Positions 1 to 8,360 of a stretch of DNA of 15,000 bases are shown piece after piece. Both the position numbers and the translations under genes were made by a program. Numbering within the stretch: the stretch's first letter is position 1; the number at the start of each line of letters is the position of its first letter. Source of the DNA: Methanobacteriaceae archaeon (GTDB lineage Archaea > Methanobacteriota > Methanobacteria > Methanobacteriales > Methanobacteriaceae); assembly GCA_030693105.1 (NCBI GenBank), contig JAUYBK010000039.1, positions 1 to 15,000 on the forward strand, written 5' to 3'. The notes below the pieces were generated by a model, which made no database searches, was not told where the DNA came from, and worked only from the letters and a program-made list of their open reading frames with translations.

Positions 1-1
1 A

Positions 2-259
2 CCTGCTAAAAGTCAACAAATACAATTTAAAAATATGGAAGATCCTGTTAAATTTTCTATTGGCGCTAAAAACTATGTACTGCCCGGGGAAGACTGCTGT
101 TTACTACCCACCACTTCCACTTCCGCTGAAGAACTGTCCCGCTACTTTGCCGAATATGTCTACCGCGCCCTTAAGAAGTTAGACACAAAAATGGAAAGTG
201 TTCAGATATGTGTAAATGAAGGCATTGGGCAGGGAGCCTACTACACCGTTGAAGACTAA
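2..259 (+). CDS. queD: 6-pyruvoyl/6-carboxy-tetrahydropterin synthase (QueD-like), C-terminal part
   Basis: The reading frame is open from the left edge, so the gene begins outside the window and only about 85 C-terminal residues are seen. The visible part matches the C-terminal half of the PTPS/QueD family: a PTTSTSAEELSRYFAEYV segment (the family's 'PT-x-EN/EE-L' helix) followed by a strand and a conserved late Glu in the segment VNEGIGQGAYYT. Family enzymes convert dihydroneopterin triphosphate to 6-carboxy- or 6-pyruvoyl-tetrahydropterin with a zinc ion held by histidines; those would lie upstream and cannot be checked. It ends 20 bases before queE, which catalyses the next step of 7-deazaguanine synthesis, so a role in the archaeosine precursor pathway is the best inference. 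The symbol depends on this neighbour; a pterin-pathway role remains possible. Confidence 0.8.
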   Translation, partial: PAKSQQIQFKNMEDPVKFSIGAKNYVLPGEDCCLLPTTSTSAEELSRYFAEYVYRALKKLDTKMESVQICVNEGIGQGAYYTVED

Positions 260-279
260 AAATCTCACGAGGACTAAAA

Positions 280-981
280 TTGAAAACCCACATATCTGAA
301 GTTTTTTCAAGTATACAGGGCGAAGGAACTCTTTTAGGTCGAAGACAAATATTTATAAGGTTTTCCGGCTGTAATTTGAACTGTAATTACTGCGACACAC
401 CTCAAAGTAGAGATATTGACTTTGGTGAAGAGTTGACCACGGCCGAACTTTACCAAAAAATCGAAAGTCTAAAAACTCCAGATTTACATTCAATATCATT
501 AACTGGGGGAGAACCATTACTTAATTCAGATTTTATAAAAAAATTTCTTCAGGAATACAGCTTAAACTGTTTATTAGAGACTAATGGTTCTTTACCGGGC
601 GAAATTGAAAAAATAGTTGATTATTTGAATTATGCATCGGTTGATATAAAATTACCTGAACATGAGGCAGTTTCTGATTGGGAAAATCTCTTTGTTAAGG
701 AACTAAAATCCATAAACCTATTAATAGAGGAGGGGATAGATATTCACTGTAAAGTGGTGGTACTGCCCTCGACTCCCGTAGACGAAATGGGTTTTATAGC
801 ATCCCGAATTAAAGAAGAAGTAAAAAAAAGCTCTAAAATCTCTATGGTGGTTCAACCTTCCAGTCCCCTTCAAGATTGGGCGTATTGCCAGAGTAAAATA
901 TTGAAAATCTCGGAAGAAACAGGTAAATATTTGGATGTATTAACCATACCCCAGGTTCATAAACTTCTGAACTTGAGATAG
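280..981 (+). CDS. queE: 7-carboxy-7-deazaguanine synthase QueE (radical SAM)
   Basis: This 233-residue protein is a radical SAM enzyme that converts 6-carboxy-5,6,7,8-tetrahydropterin to 7-carboxy-7-deazaguanine, on the way to the archaeosine base of tRNA. Visible signatures are the N-terminal SSIQGEG motif (residues 10-16) typical of QueE, the 4Fe-4S motif C31-x3-C35-x2-C38 inside SGCNLNCNYCD, and the SAM-binding LTGGEP (74-79). The length is normal for the family. The start is a TTG; GAGG at 269-272 lies seven bases upstream and no better start fits. It follows the QueD-like gene by 20 bases, and its stop codon shares a base with the GGAGG of the next gene (981-985), so it is probably co-transcribed with the first CBS gene. 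Function is secure from motifs plus neighbour. Confidence 0.95.
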   Translation: MKTHISEVFSSIQGEGTLLGRRQIFIRFSGCNLNCNYCDTPQSRDIDFGEELTTAELYQKIESLKTPDLHSISLTGGEPLLNSDFIKKFLQEYSLNCLLETNGSLPGEIEKIVDYLNYASVDIKLPEHEAVSDWENLFVKELKSINLLIEEGIDIHCKVVVLPSTPVDEMGFIASRIKEEVKKSSKISMVVQPSSPLQDWAYCQSKILKISEETGKYLDVLTIPQVHKLLNLR

Positions 982-992
982 GAGGTTTTTAA

Positions 993-1553
993 ATGGAAAT
1001 GGATACCAAGGTCACTGTACACGACGCTATGACACCAGGAGTCATAACCGTAGACCCTCAGACCAGCGTTGCAGAAGCAGCCCGAATAATGACCGATAAG
1101 GACATAGGGTGTCTTATTATTAAGAGCAACTCTAAACCAGAAGGACTTATTACTGAGAGCGACGTCATTGCCAAGGTGGTATCTAAGGATTTAAAAGCCA
1201 GCCAAATAACCGTTGGTGAGCTCATGACCCAGCTCCTCATTAAAATCCATCCTGGCTGCGAACTTAATGAAGCGGCCCGAATGATGGCCAAAAATAATAT
1301 TAGAAGGCTGCCAGTTGTTAACAATGACGTCCTGGTGGGGATTATAACTTCTACGGACGTTATAACGGTTTCACCAGAACTAACTGAAATACTGATAGAA
1401 AATGCCCGGATGGAAACACCCGTTGACTATTCTAAAGACTCAAAATCAGTTCCTGGGGCCTGTGAAGTCTGTGGTAATTACATAGAATACCTGGTCGAAG
1501 TCGACGGTAAATTTGTTTGTGAAGAGTGCAAGGAAGACCTAGAGGGGGAATAG
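993..1553 (+). CDS. Two-CBS-domain protein with C-terminal zinc ribbon
   Basis: The 186-residue protein has two CBS domains (about 7-63 and 72-127), each ending in the usual G-(L/I)-I-T-x-x-D motif (GLITESD, GIITSTD) that in CBS pairs contacts the ribose of an adenosine ligand. A linker follows, then a C-terminal zinc ribbon with C157-x2-C160-x15-C176-x2-C179. The same architecture is known from the Thermoplasma protein Ta0289. Its function is not established; a ligand-sensing regulator is the general expectation for CBS pairs. GGAGG at 981-985 sits just upstream of the ATG. A second ATG two codons later is less well placed. It is the first of five consecutive CBS genes and follows queE with an 11-base gap. 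Nothing in the sequence identifies its partner. Confidence 0.9.
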   Translation: MEMDTKVTVHDAMTPGVITVDPQTSVAEAARIMTDKDIGCLIIKSNSKPEGLITESDVIAKVVSKDLKASQITVGELMTQLLIKIHPGCELNEAARMMAKNNIRRLPVVNNDVLVGIITSTDVITVSPELTEILIENARMETPVDYSKDSKSVPGACEVCGNYIEYLVEVDGKFVCEECKEDLEGE

Positions 1554-1555
1554 GC

Positions 1556-2368
1556 TTGCCCACCGTGGAAAAAATAATGACTTCCGACCCCATCTCAGTA
1601 TCTTTCGACACCCCTGCCACACGTGTCAGGTCTCTCTTTAGGGATGAAGGTTTAAGGTCCATACCGGTAGTATCTAACAACCATCTAGACGGTGTTGTAA
1701 CTCGTGGAGGAATGTTACACATTTCATCTGCTAAGTCTAACCTCACTGCCGGTGGGATCATGGAACACCCGAAGGTTATTGCCACTCCGGATATGGATAT
1801 CAGAGACCTAGCAATTAATATTTTAGATTCAGGTGTGGTTTATGCCCCGGTAGTAGAATCTGCTGATAGCATGGAACTTAAAGGCATAATTACTGTAGCA
1901 GATATTCTTAAAATCCTTTTAAAAGTATCAGAACCACGAGACGAGACCATAGATGGGATATATACTAAGGATGTGGTCGGCTGTGATTATCGTGATTTGA
2001 TATTTCATGTCTGGAATCGCATGGATGAAACTGGATTTTCTGGTCTTCCTGTAATGAAAAAAGGAAAAATTATAGGAATTATTACCCGAAAAGACATAAT
2101 AAATTCTGGAAATGTTAGAATAAACCGTGAATCCGACGATATGAGACGGTCAACCCTGGTAGAAAAGATAATGAAGACACCGCCCTTGGTTGTCACTCCG
2201 GGTACATCAACCAGAAAGACTGCAGAATTACTCTTAGAGTATAATATCGGTCGTCTGCCTGTGGTAAAAAATCCGTTATATATCAAAAATGAACCCGAAA
2301 GAGCTAAAAAGGCCGATTTAATTGGCATAGTTTCAAGGGAAGATATTTTATGGTCATATGTAGGATGA
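1556..2368 (+). CDS. Four-CBS-domain protein
   Basis: I place the start at the TTG at 1556, three bases after the preceding stop. AGAGGGGG at 1541-1548 is at proper distance, and the protein then begins with the normal CBS opening (VEKIMTSDPISV). An upstream in-frame ATG at 1526 would lie within the preceding gene and ahead of this ribosome binding site. The 270-residue product has four CBS domains (about 1-56, 64-120, 136-185, 201-268), that is, two Bateman modules. Domains 2-4 keep the (T/S)-x-x-D motif; domain 1 reads GVVTRGG and lacks the aspartate, suggesting one site is empty or altered. Earlier annotations of such archaeal proteins as IMP dehydrogenase-related reflect only the CBS domains; no dehydrogenase barrel is present. 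Ligand and target are unknown. Confidence 0.88.
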   Translation: MPTVEKIMTSDPISVSFDTPATRVRSLFRDEGLRSIPVVSNNHLDGVVTRGGMLHISSAKSNLTAGGIMEHPKVIATPDMDIRDLAINILDSGVVYAPVVESADSMELKGIITVADILKILLKVSEPRDETIDGIYTKDVVGCDYRDLIFHVWNRMDETGFSGLPVMKKGKIIGIITRKDIINSGNVRINRESDDMRRSTLVEKIMKTPPLVVTPGTSTRKTAELLLEYNIGRLPVVKNPLYIKNEPERAKKADLIGIVSREDILWSYVG

Positions 2369-2375
2369 AAATCCA

Positions 2376-3405
<1,030 letters not shown>

Positions 3406-3445
3406 TAACTCAATAATAACCAGCAATAATCGAGAGAATGATATC

Positions 3446-4288
3446 ATGATAAAAATTAAGGATATTATGAACCCGGAAGTCATTGTAATGCAGGAGAACG
3501 AGCAGGTGAGTCACGCCCGTAACTTAATGCTCAAACACGCTTTTAGCCGGATTGTCGTCTATGACGGTAATGAAAACCCAGTGGGAATGGTTACTGAAAA
3601 AGACTTAACTCGTAGAATGGGCGGAAAAGGCCCGGCCTGGAGGAGAAGGCCCATTGATAAAATTTCAATCAGCCGGGTGATGTCCAATAATCTGGTAACA
3701 ATAGGTCCTAATAATGGAATAAGGGATGCTGTGGAGCTAATGATAAAAAATGGGATTAGTTCAATTCCGGTGGTTGATGAAGAAGGACTAGCTGGGATAG
3801 TAACCAAAACGGACGTTATTAAATTCTATAGTGAAAAATTAGGGGGTCTTTGGAAAGTCTCCGATCTTATGTCCTCTGCTGTGGTAACTGTAAGTGAAAA
3901 ACACAGCATTGGCCATGTTATAAGCACAATGGAAGAAAAAGGGATCGGAAAAATCATAGTGGTAAGGAACAGTGAGCCACTGGGCATAATCACCCCTGCC
4001 AACATTTCTTTCGCCAACGTGGAGGACCATGAAACTGGTATTAGTGTGGAGAAAATCTATTTCATCAGAAAAACCGAAGGAAAGGATAAAACGAATGTTA
4101 GACAAGTCTCCATGCTGACTGCAGGGGATATAATGACCGACAACCTGGTAATGGTTCAAAGTAATGAAGACGCTGCCCGAGCAGCGGAAATCATGTTCGA
4201 AAAGGAAATCAGCGGGTTGCCAGTAGTGGACGACGGCGACTTGGTGGGTATAATCACCAAAACCGACCTTATACGGGGAATCCAGTAA
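3446..4288 (+). CDS. Four-CBS-domain protein
   Basis: The 280-residue protein has four CBS domains (about 1-57, 74-128, 136-190, 224-279). Domains 1, 2 and 4 end in GMVTEKD, GIVTKTD and GIITKTD. Domain 3 reads GIITPAN, with Asn in place of the usual Asp. A basic, glycine-rich insert (58-70, RMGGKGPAWRRRP) joins domains 1 and 2, and a charged linker (about 191-223) joins 3 and 4. Its domain-by-domain motifs match those of the next gene better than the other CBS genes, which suggests a tandem duplication. GAGAG around 3431-3435 serves as ribosome binding site for the ATG. The predicted location is cytoplasmic, and the ligand and target are unknown. Confidence 0.9.
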   Translation: MIKIKDIMNPEVIVMQENEQVSHARNLMLKHAFSRIVVYDGNENPVGMVTEKDLTRRMGGKGPAWRRRPIDKISISRVMSNNLVTIGPNNGIRDAVELMIKNGISSIPVVDEEGLAGIVTKTDVIKFYSEKLGGLWKVSDLMSSAVVTVSEKHSIGHVISTMEEKGIGKIIVVRNSEPLGIITPANISFANVEDHETGISVEKIYFIRKTEGKDKTNVRQVSMLTAGDIMTDNLVMVQSNEDAARAAEIMFEKEISGLPVVDDGDLVGIITKTDLIRGIQ

Positions 4289-4309
4289 AATTAATCGAGG
4301 GGATGCAAA

Positions 4310-5128
4310 ATGCATGTACAGGATAGAATGTCAAAAGAAGTGGTAGTGATAGATAAAGACCAGAACATTCAAGATGCCCTCAAATTAATGAAAAAACACA
4401 AAATATCCCGCCTAATAGTGGTGAACACCAACCAAAACCATCAGAAAGAACTGGTAGGGATTGTTACTGAAAAAGACATAGCTTTCCACATGGGTTCATC
4501 TAAATACGGCAACTTAGCACCTTCTCACTTCCACATTTCCACGGTAATGACCTCTACTCCGGTTACCATCCCAAGCAATAAAAGTTTAGGAACAGCTGCC
4601 CAGATGATGTTGGAAAACAGAATCGGCGGCCTTCCCGTGGTTGATGATGGAGAAATAGTGGGTATGATAACCAAGTCGGACTTCATGGCTACTTGTCAGG
4701 GTCGACCCTTCACCGAAATAAAAGTTGAAGAATGTATGGCCACGAAAATTGTTACCGTCGCACCTCAGGACCGGCTGGTCCACGCCCGGAGAATCATAAT
4801 AGACGATGACATCGGAAGAGTTATCGTTACCGAAGATAACAAGATTCAGGGAATTCTAACTGCTAAGGACATTGCTCTGTCCATGATGTCCTTCCGTAAA
4901 GTTGTCCCGGATAAGTACATGTCCTCCCGGATCAGAAACCTCTTAGTGGAAGACGTAATGACTCAGAATGTCAAAACCATCAGAAAAGATGCCACCATTG
5001 CGGAAGCAAGTCATATGATGCTTGAAAATGGGTTCAGTGGTCTTTTAGTGGTGGATGATGAAATGGAGGGCCTGATAACCAAAACCAAAGTTCTCCAACT
5101 CATTGCAGAACTAGAGGAGGTTCGTTAA
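4310..5128 (+). CDS. Four-CBS-domain protein
   Basis: The 272-residue protein has four CBS domains (about 1-60, 75-128, 137-190, 211-266). Domains 1-3 have the aspartate motif (GIVTEKD, GMITKSD, GILTAKD); domain 4 reads GLITKTK and has lost it. It is the closest relative of the preceding gene: domain 1 of each has (F/I)SR-(I/L)-(I/V)VV-type strands and TEKD, domain 2 TK-x-D, and domain 3 IG(K/R)-(I/V)IV. GAGGGG (4296-4301) precedes the ATG. The last codons contain the GGAGG (5116-5120) that appears to serve the RNA ligase, and its TAA stop overlaps the proposed ligase start by one base, implying coupled translation. The loss of Asp in one domain here and one in each of two other paralogs may mean partly non-binding sites. 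Confidence 0.9.
   Translation: MHVQDRMSKEVVVIDKDQNIQDALKLMKKHKISRLIVVNTNQNHQKELVGIVTEKDIAFHMGSSKYGNLAPSHFHISTVMTSTPVTIPSNKSLGTAAQMMLENRIGGLPVVDDGEIVGMITKSDFMATCQGRPFTEIKVEECMATKIVTVAPQDRLVHARRIIIDDDIGRVIVTEDNKIQGILTAKDIALSMMSFRKVVPDKYMSSRIRNLLVEDVMTQNVKTIRKDATIAEASHMMLENGFSGLLVVDDEMEGLITKTKVLQLIAELEEVR
5116..5120 (+). promoter_or_regulatory. Ribosome binding site supporting an ATT start for the RNA ligase
   Basis: GGAGG here lies seven bases before ATT at 5128, which overlaps the TAA stop of the CBS gene. No ATG, GTG or TTG occurs in the ligase frame between the in-frame stop at 5059 and TTG 5266, so this strong site has no usual start codon to serve. Confidence 0.55.
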
Positions 5129-6378
5129 TTCCATCTATTCTTAAGTGTCCCAACTGTGATTCGGCAACGCGTTCGGGAAGGGGGAGAAGATCCCCCGAAA
5201 AATTTTTTTTTGAATGTCCTTCCTGCGATACAGTTTCTGAAATTAGTTTAAAGGACTTTGTAGAATTGGAACTGCCAAAAATTCTTGATTTAAGTCCTGA
5301 GCAGCTTAAAAGTGCTTTAAATCGTGGTATTATTAAATTCTACAGTGGATTTGGTATAGAGGCCGTTCAAATCCGTAAAAGTTTTGGAAAAATAGAAGAG
5401 GGGACCATGATATGTTTAGGGGATAATATTGATGTGGTAATAGGATTTCCCAAGATCAGAAGAACTTTAATGTTGTCTCCTGCACTCCAAAAACATTTTA
5501 AGGACCAAGTGGCTCTTGAAGAGAAGATGAACGGTTATAATGTCCGAATTGCCCGGGTGAATGGTCAAATTAAAGCGTTTACCCGGGGAGGATTTATATG
5601 TCCTTACACCACCAAAAAGGCCATTCAACTAATGGAAATGGATAAATTCTTTGAGGATAACTCGCACTTGGTTATTTGTGGTGAGATGGTAGGGACTGAT
5701 AATCCCTACGTATCCCATTACTATCCTGAAATTGGTAAACTGGGGTTTAGAATTTTTGACGTCCGTGAAAAACTTACCAACACTCCCTTAGCTGTCATGA
5801 AAAAAAGAGAACTCCTGGAAGAATACAATCTTCCTTCAGTCCGCCTCTTTGGTATTCACGATACCGATGAAGCTGCCCATGAAGTGCTGGAAATTGTAAA
5901 AAGATTAGGTAAAGAAAATAGGGAGGGAGTGGTAATAAAGGATCCTAAAATGGAAATACCCCCCTTAAAATACACCTCTTCGGAGGCTCATGCTTTGGAA
6001 TTGGAATATGCATTCAGCTTTCCATTTGACTTGGGACAGGCATTTTTCTTTAGCAGGGTTCTTAGAGAAGGATTCCAATCATTTGAGATGGGAGAATCAG
6101 ATGAAGAGAAAAAATTAAGGGCTCAAAGGATAGGGGAGTCTATTTTAAATCCCCTGCTGAACACCATCCAACTCATCGCCGAGGATAAAATAGCAGCGGA
6201 AGACATGGTTATTGAAGTGGACCACCCGGAGGAGGCAGAAGATTTTGCACGATATCTGCGGGATATGGGAGTTATGGCATTGATAGTTGAAGTTAAGGGT
6301 GGAAAAGCAGTAATAAGGAGGCTGCACCAGTCCAGTTCGGATAAAGTGAGTAATTATTTGCAGGGCGGGCTTTACTAA
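5128..6378 (+). CDS. ATP-dependent RNA ligase, MthRnl family, with N-terminal zinc ribbon
   Basis: The enzyme joins 5'-phosphate and 3'-OH RNA ends through a lysyl-AMP intermediate. Counted from TTG 5266 (370 residues), motif I is EEKMNG with nucleophile K87, motif III FRIFDV (161-166), motif IV EGVVIK (220-225) and motif V PLKY (K235). The C-terminal region (about 245-370) matches the dimerising part of this family. The characterised M. thermautotrophicus MthRnl circularises RNA and has its lysine at 97, so a TTG start would be about ten residues too short. The frame is open upstream and encodes a zinc ribbon, C7-x2-C10-x19-C30-x2-C33 counted from ATT 5128, giving 416 residues. I prefer the ATT start because of GGAGG at 5116-5120 and the intact cysteine pattern; TTG 5266 is the alternative. 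The ligase role is secure, the start is not. Confidence 0.85.
   Translation: MPSILKCPNCDSATRSGRGRRSPEKFFFECPSCDTVSEISLKDFVELELPKILDLSPEQLKSALNRGIIKFYSGFGIEAVQIRKSFGKIEEGTMICLGDNIDVVIGFPKIRRTLMLSPALQKHFKDQVALEEKMNGYNVRIARVNGQIKAFTRGGFICPYTTKKAIQLMEMDKFFEDNSHLVICGEMVGTDNPYVSHYYPEIGKLGFRIFDVREKLTNTPLAVMKKRELLEEYNLPSVRLFGIHDTDEAAHEVLEIVKRLGKENREGVVIKDPKMEIPPLKYTSSEAHALELEYAFSFPFDLGQAFFFSRVLREGFQSFEMGESDEEKKLRAQRIGESILNPLLNTIQLIAEDKIAAEDMVIEVDHPEEAEDFARYLRDMGVMALIVEVKGGKAVIRRLHQSSSDKVSNYLQGGLY
5172..5211 (+). terminator. GC-rich hairpin followed by T9, inside the ligase N-terminal extension
   Basis: GGGGGA (5180-5185) and TCCCCC (5191-5196) form a perfect six-pair stem around a five-base loop. 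TTCG (5172-5175) and CGAA (5196-5199) can extend it in an alternative fold. Five A (5198-5202) and nine T (5203-5211) follow. This has the form of an intrinsic terminator, and oligo-T alone terminates archaeal RNA polymerase. Its position after the CBS block and within the probable zinc ribbon coding region makes it an attenuator candidate. Alternatively the T9 merely encodes Phe-Phe-Phe. Confidence 0.45.
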
Positions 6379-6396
6379 ATTAGAAGGTTAAAAAAT

Positions 6397-7206
6397 ATGA
6401 TCATTGGATTTTTAGGCCCTACCGGTACTTTTGCCGAAGAGGCCGCGTCTCAAATAAAAGGAGAACTCCGTGCCTTTGGCTCCATAGTGGAGGTTATAGA
6501 GGCGGTAAAGTTTGAGAAAATCGACCGTGGGGTGGTGCCTATTGAAAACTCGGTGGAAGGTTCGGTAGGAGTAACACTGGATATTATAGCTCAGGAAGAT
6601 TCTTTAAAAATAGAAAGGGAAATTATACTTCCTATCCGTCAATATTTACTACTAAATCCTGAAGCTGCCCTGGAAGAAATAGACGAGGTTTATTCGCATT
6701 CTCAAGCCCTGGCTCAATGCCGACATTTTCTGGAAAAATTAGGGGTATCTACCCGTGCCACAGTGAGTACTACGGCAGCAGCCGAAATAATAAAAGGTAC
6801 TAGAAATGCTGCAGCCATTGGAAACTCCCGCGCTGCCAAAATATACGGATTGAAAATTGCTGCTCGAGATATTCAAGACTATCCCAACAACACCACCCGT
6901 TTTGTGGCAGTGGGAACGCAAGATCATCCCTTAACAGGTAAAGATAAAACATCTATAGTTTTTTCACTACCAGCGGATCATCCGGGAGGTCTTTACGATG
7001 TACTGGGTGAATTTGCCAAGTTAAAAATAAATCTTACCAAAATCGAGTCCAGACCTTCCAAAGAAGGGCTGGGAATCTATATTTTCTTCCTAGACTTTGA
7101 GGGGCACCGGGAAGAAGAGGTTATTCGCAATGTTTTAAATAACATTAAATCCAAGGTAGGATACGTAAAGATTCTTGGCTCCTATCCATTAGAAGGAGAT
7201 GATTGA
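6397..7206 (+). CDS. pheA: Prephenate dehydratase
   Basis: The 269-residue monofunctional enzyme decarboxylates and dehydrates prephenate to phenylpyruvate for phenylalanine synthesis. The N-terminus GFLGPTGTFAEEAA and the segments VVPIENSVEGSV (47-58) and SHSQALAQC (100-108) are standard PDT motifs. The catalytic T167-R168-F169 lies in NNTTRFVAVG. A C-terminal ACT domain (about 184-263) carries PGGLYDVL and ESRP (217-220), the elements through which phenylalanine usually feeds back. No chorismate mutase domain is fused. ATG follows the ligase stop by 18 bases with a GAAGG-type ribosome binding site. The 3' end overlaps the next gene by eight bases. Function is well supported; allosteric inhibition is inferred from the family. 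Confidence 0.96.
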   Translation: MIIGFLGPTGTFAEEAASQIKGELRAFGSIVEVIEAVKFEKIDRGVVPIENSVEGSVGVTLDIIAQEDSLKIEREIILPIRQYLLLNPEAALEEIDEVYSHSQALAQCRHFLEKLGVSTRATVSTTAAAEIIKGTRNAAAIGNSRAAKIYGLKIAARDIQDYPNNTTRFVAVGTQDHPLTGKDKTSIVFSLPADHPGGLYDVLGEFAKLKINLTKIESRPSKEGLGIYIFFLDFEGHREEEVIRNVLNNIKSKVGYVKILGSYPLEGDD

Positions 7207-7777
7207 TATAGCCCCCGATAAGGAAAAAATTATTAGAAGCTTGCAAGAGCTCGAATTTGAACATTCACAGGGAAAAATTTCCCGCAAAGCTTATCTTTCC
7301 CAGAAAAAAGAGTTGAATGAGCAACTTGAAACTTTAGATGTTGCCAATAGAATTAGAAGGCTCCAGGGTAAAGGTCAAGCCGAAAAACCACTTGAATACT
7401 GGACTGAAAAGGAGGAAAAGCAAAAAAAACTTGCAGAACGGGAAGTACTTTTCAAGAAGTATGTCAATAACCCCCAACCTAAGGGCAAGTTTGCTTCAGT
7501 TACCAATAGTAGGCGTAAAACAATAATAGCTTTATTCCTGGTCGTTGCATTTTTTGTGGGAACTGGTTTTGGTGCCCTTATTATGCAAGGGTCTTTTGAT
7601 GCATCCAGTGCTTCCCTGCTGGTTAATGAAAGTGCTTTTCCCGTTAAAAATACCACCAACACCACTAATGTTACCACCAACACCCCGGTAATCAAGAAAA
7701 ATACTACGACTAAGGTTATGACTACACCAACACCAACTCCCACTCCAACTCCCACTCCTCCTGTTAACGGAACTTAA
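7199..7777 (+). CDS. Single-pass membrane protein with glycosylation-rich outer tail
   Basis: I do not recognise a named family. The 192-residue protein has a charged cytoplasmic part (1-105). Its start (about 12-42, LQELEFEHSQGKISRKAYLSQKKEL) looks like the short helical SHOCT-type motif. One membrane helix follows (about 108-129) after SRRK, then an outer tail of about 60 residues. The tail has six N-x-(S/T) sequons (N143, N151, N154, N157, N168, N190) and a Thr-Pro repeat (176-187), resembling a wall-spanning stalk. No signal peptide is seen; orientation is inferred from the positive charges before the helix. The ATG overlaps the pheA end (ATGATTGA), and GGAG directly abuts it with no spacer, so translation may depend on termination-reinitiation, or the start may lie a few codons on. 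A lipoprotein gene follows. Confidence 0.75.
   Translation: MIDIAPDKEKIIRSLQELEFEHSQGKISRKAYLSQKKELNEQLETLDVANRIRRLQGKGQAEKPLEYWTEKEEKQKKLAEREVLFKKYVNNPQPKGKFASVTNSRRKTIIALFLVVAFFVGTGFGALIMQGSFDASSASLLVNESAFPVKNTTNTTNVTTNTPVIKKNTTTKVMTTPTPTPTPTPTPPVNGT
7724..7762 (+). repeat. Thr-Pro coding repeat
   Basis: Degenerate six-base units of the form ACNCCN encode (Thr-Pro)n near the end of the membrane protein. They vary at the third base, so the amino acid repeat rather than the DNA is conserved. Such repeats commonly form extended stalks on archaeal surface proteins. Confidence 0.7.
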
Positions 7778-7808
7778 AGATAAGTTTATATATGAAAAAG
7801 GTGTTAGA

Positions 7809-8342
7809 ATGAGAAAATACCTCCTTTTAATATTTACAATTCTAGCGGTATTAATGGCATCAGGATGCATTACCAATGATAAAAGCAACGCTACCAATAC
7901 CTATGCTCAGAATAATGTCACTTTCACTTATCCCGGATCTTGGGCTGTAGCTAATACCACTTCTCCTGATGCCGTAGCTGCTGTAGCTGACCCCAAGAGT
8001 GTTATTCCTAAAACAGATTCCCCCACTACTCTTGTGGTAATTCAAAAATCACCTTTGCCTAAGGGCTCTAATTTGAGAAAAACCTACGATGATAATTACG
8101 CCAATTTCTTCAACAACACTGGTTACCAGAAGGTTTCCGAGGCCAACATAACCACAGACAAACTAAAAGCATTTGAAAACGTTTACACCTCCAGTTCGGG
8201 CGGTGTTGAAAAACAGTTCAGAGTAGTCTGGCTTCAAAATAATCTTAATATCTACGTAATACTGTGCAGTGCCAAAAAAGAGGACTTTGAAAGTCAACAA
8301 ACCAATTTTGACCTTATTATCAATAGTTTCCGGGCCCAGTGA
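7809..8342 (+). CDS. Predicted lipoprotein, PsbP/Mog1-like fold
   Basis: The 177-residue protein begins with MRK, a hydrophobic stretch (4-16) and a lipobox ending in A17-S-G-C20, so it is predicted to be exported and lipid-anchored at Cys20. The mature part starts with an Asn/Thr-rich linker containing several N-x-T sequons, then NNVTFTYPGSWAVANT, typical of small PsbP-like archaeal proteins (a strand, then YP-x-x-W). The end (VIVILCS-type strand, then FDLIINSFRAQ) also matches this fold, which is common in Methanobacteriales lipoproteins of unknown role. The ATG is preceded by AAGGTG at about 7798-7803. It follows the membrane protein by 31 bases and precedes a T-rich terminator. The export call is fairly secure; the fold is inferred and the role unknown. 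Confidence 0.8.
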   Translation: MRKYLLLIFTILAVLMASGCITNDKSNATNTYAQNNVTFTYPGSWAVANTTSPDAVAAVADPKSVIPKTDSPTTLVVIQKSPLPKGSNLRKTYDDNYANFFNNTGYQKVSEANITTDKLKAFENVYTSSSGGVEKQFRVVWLQNNLNIYVILCSAKKEDFESQQTNFDLIINSFRAQ

Positions 8343-8360
8343 TGTTTTAAGGTTCTTTAA

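Noticed and set aside
1526..1555. ATG 1526 as the start of the second CBS gene
   Set aside because: It lies inside the preceding gene and before the AGAGGGGG site; TTG 1556 has correct spacing and opens directly on the first CBS strand.
7375..7755. Minus-strand frame with a Gly-Val repeat
   Set aside because: The repeat is only the complement of the Thr-Pro coding repeat of the membrane protein on the plus strand.
7724..7762. Short repeat as a possible CRISPR or tandem DNA repeat
   Set aside because: Units are six bases, degenerate and in frame with a Thr-Pro peptide; there are no spacers.
7785..7792. TTTATATA as a promoter for the lipoprotein gene
   Set aside because: A start about 25 bases downstream would fall at or after the ATG at 7809 and lose the AAGGTG site; co-transcription from upstream is simpler.
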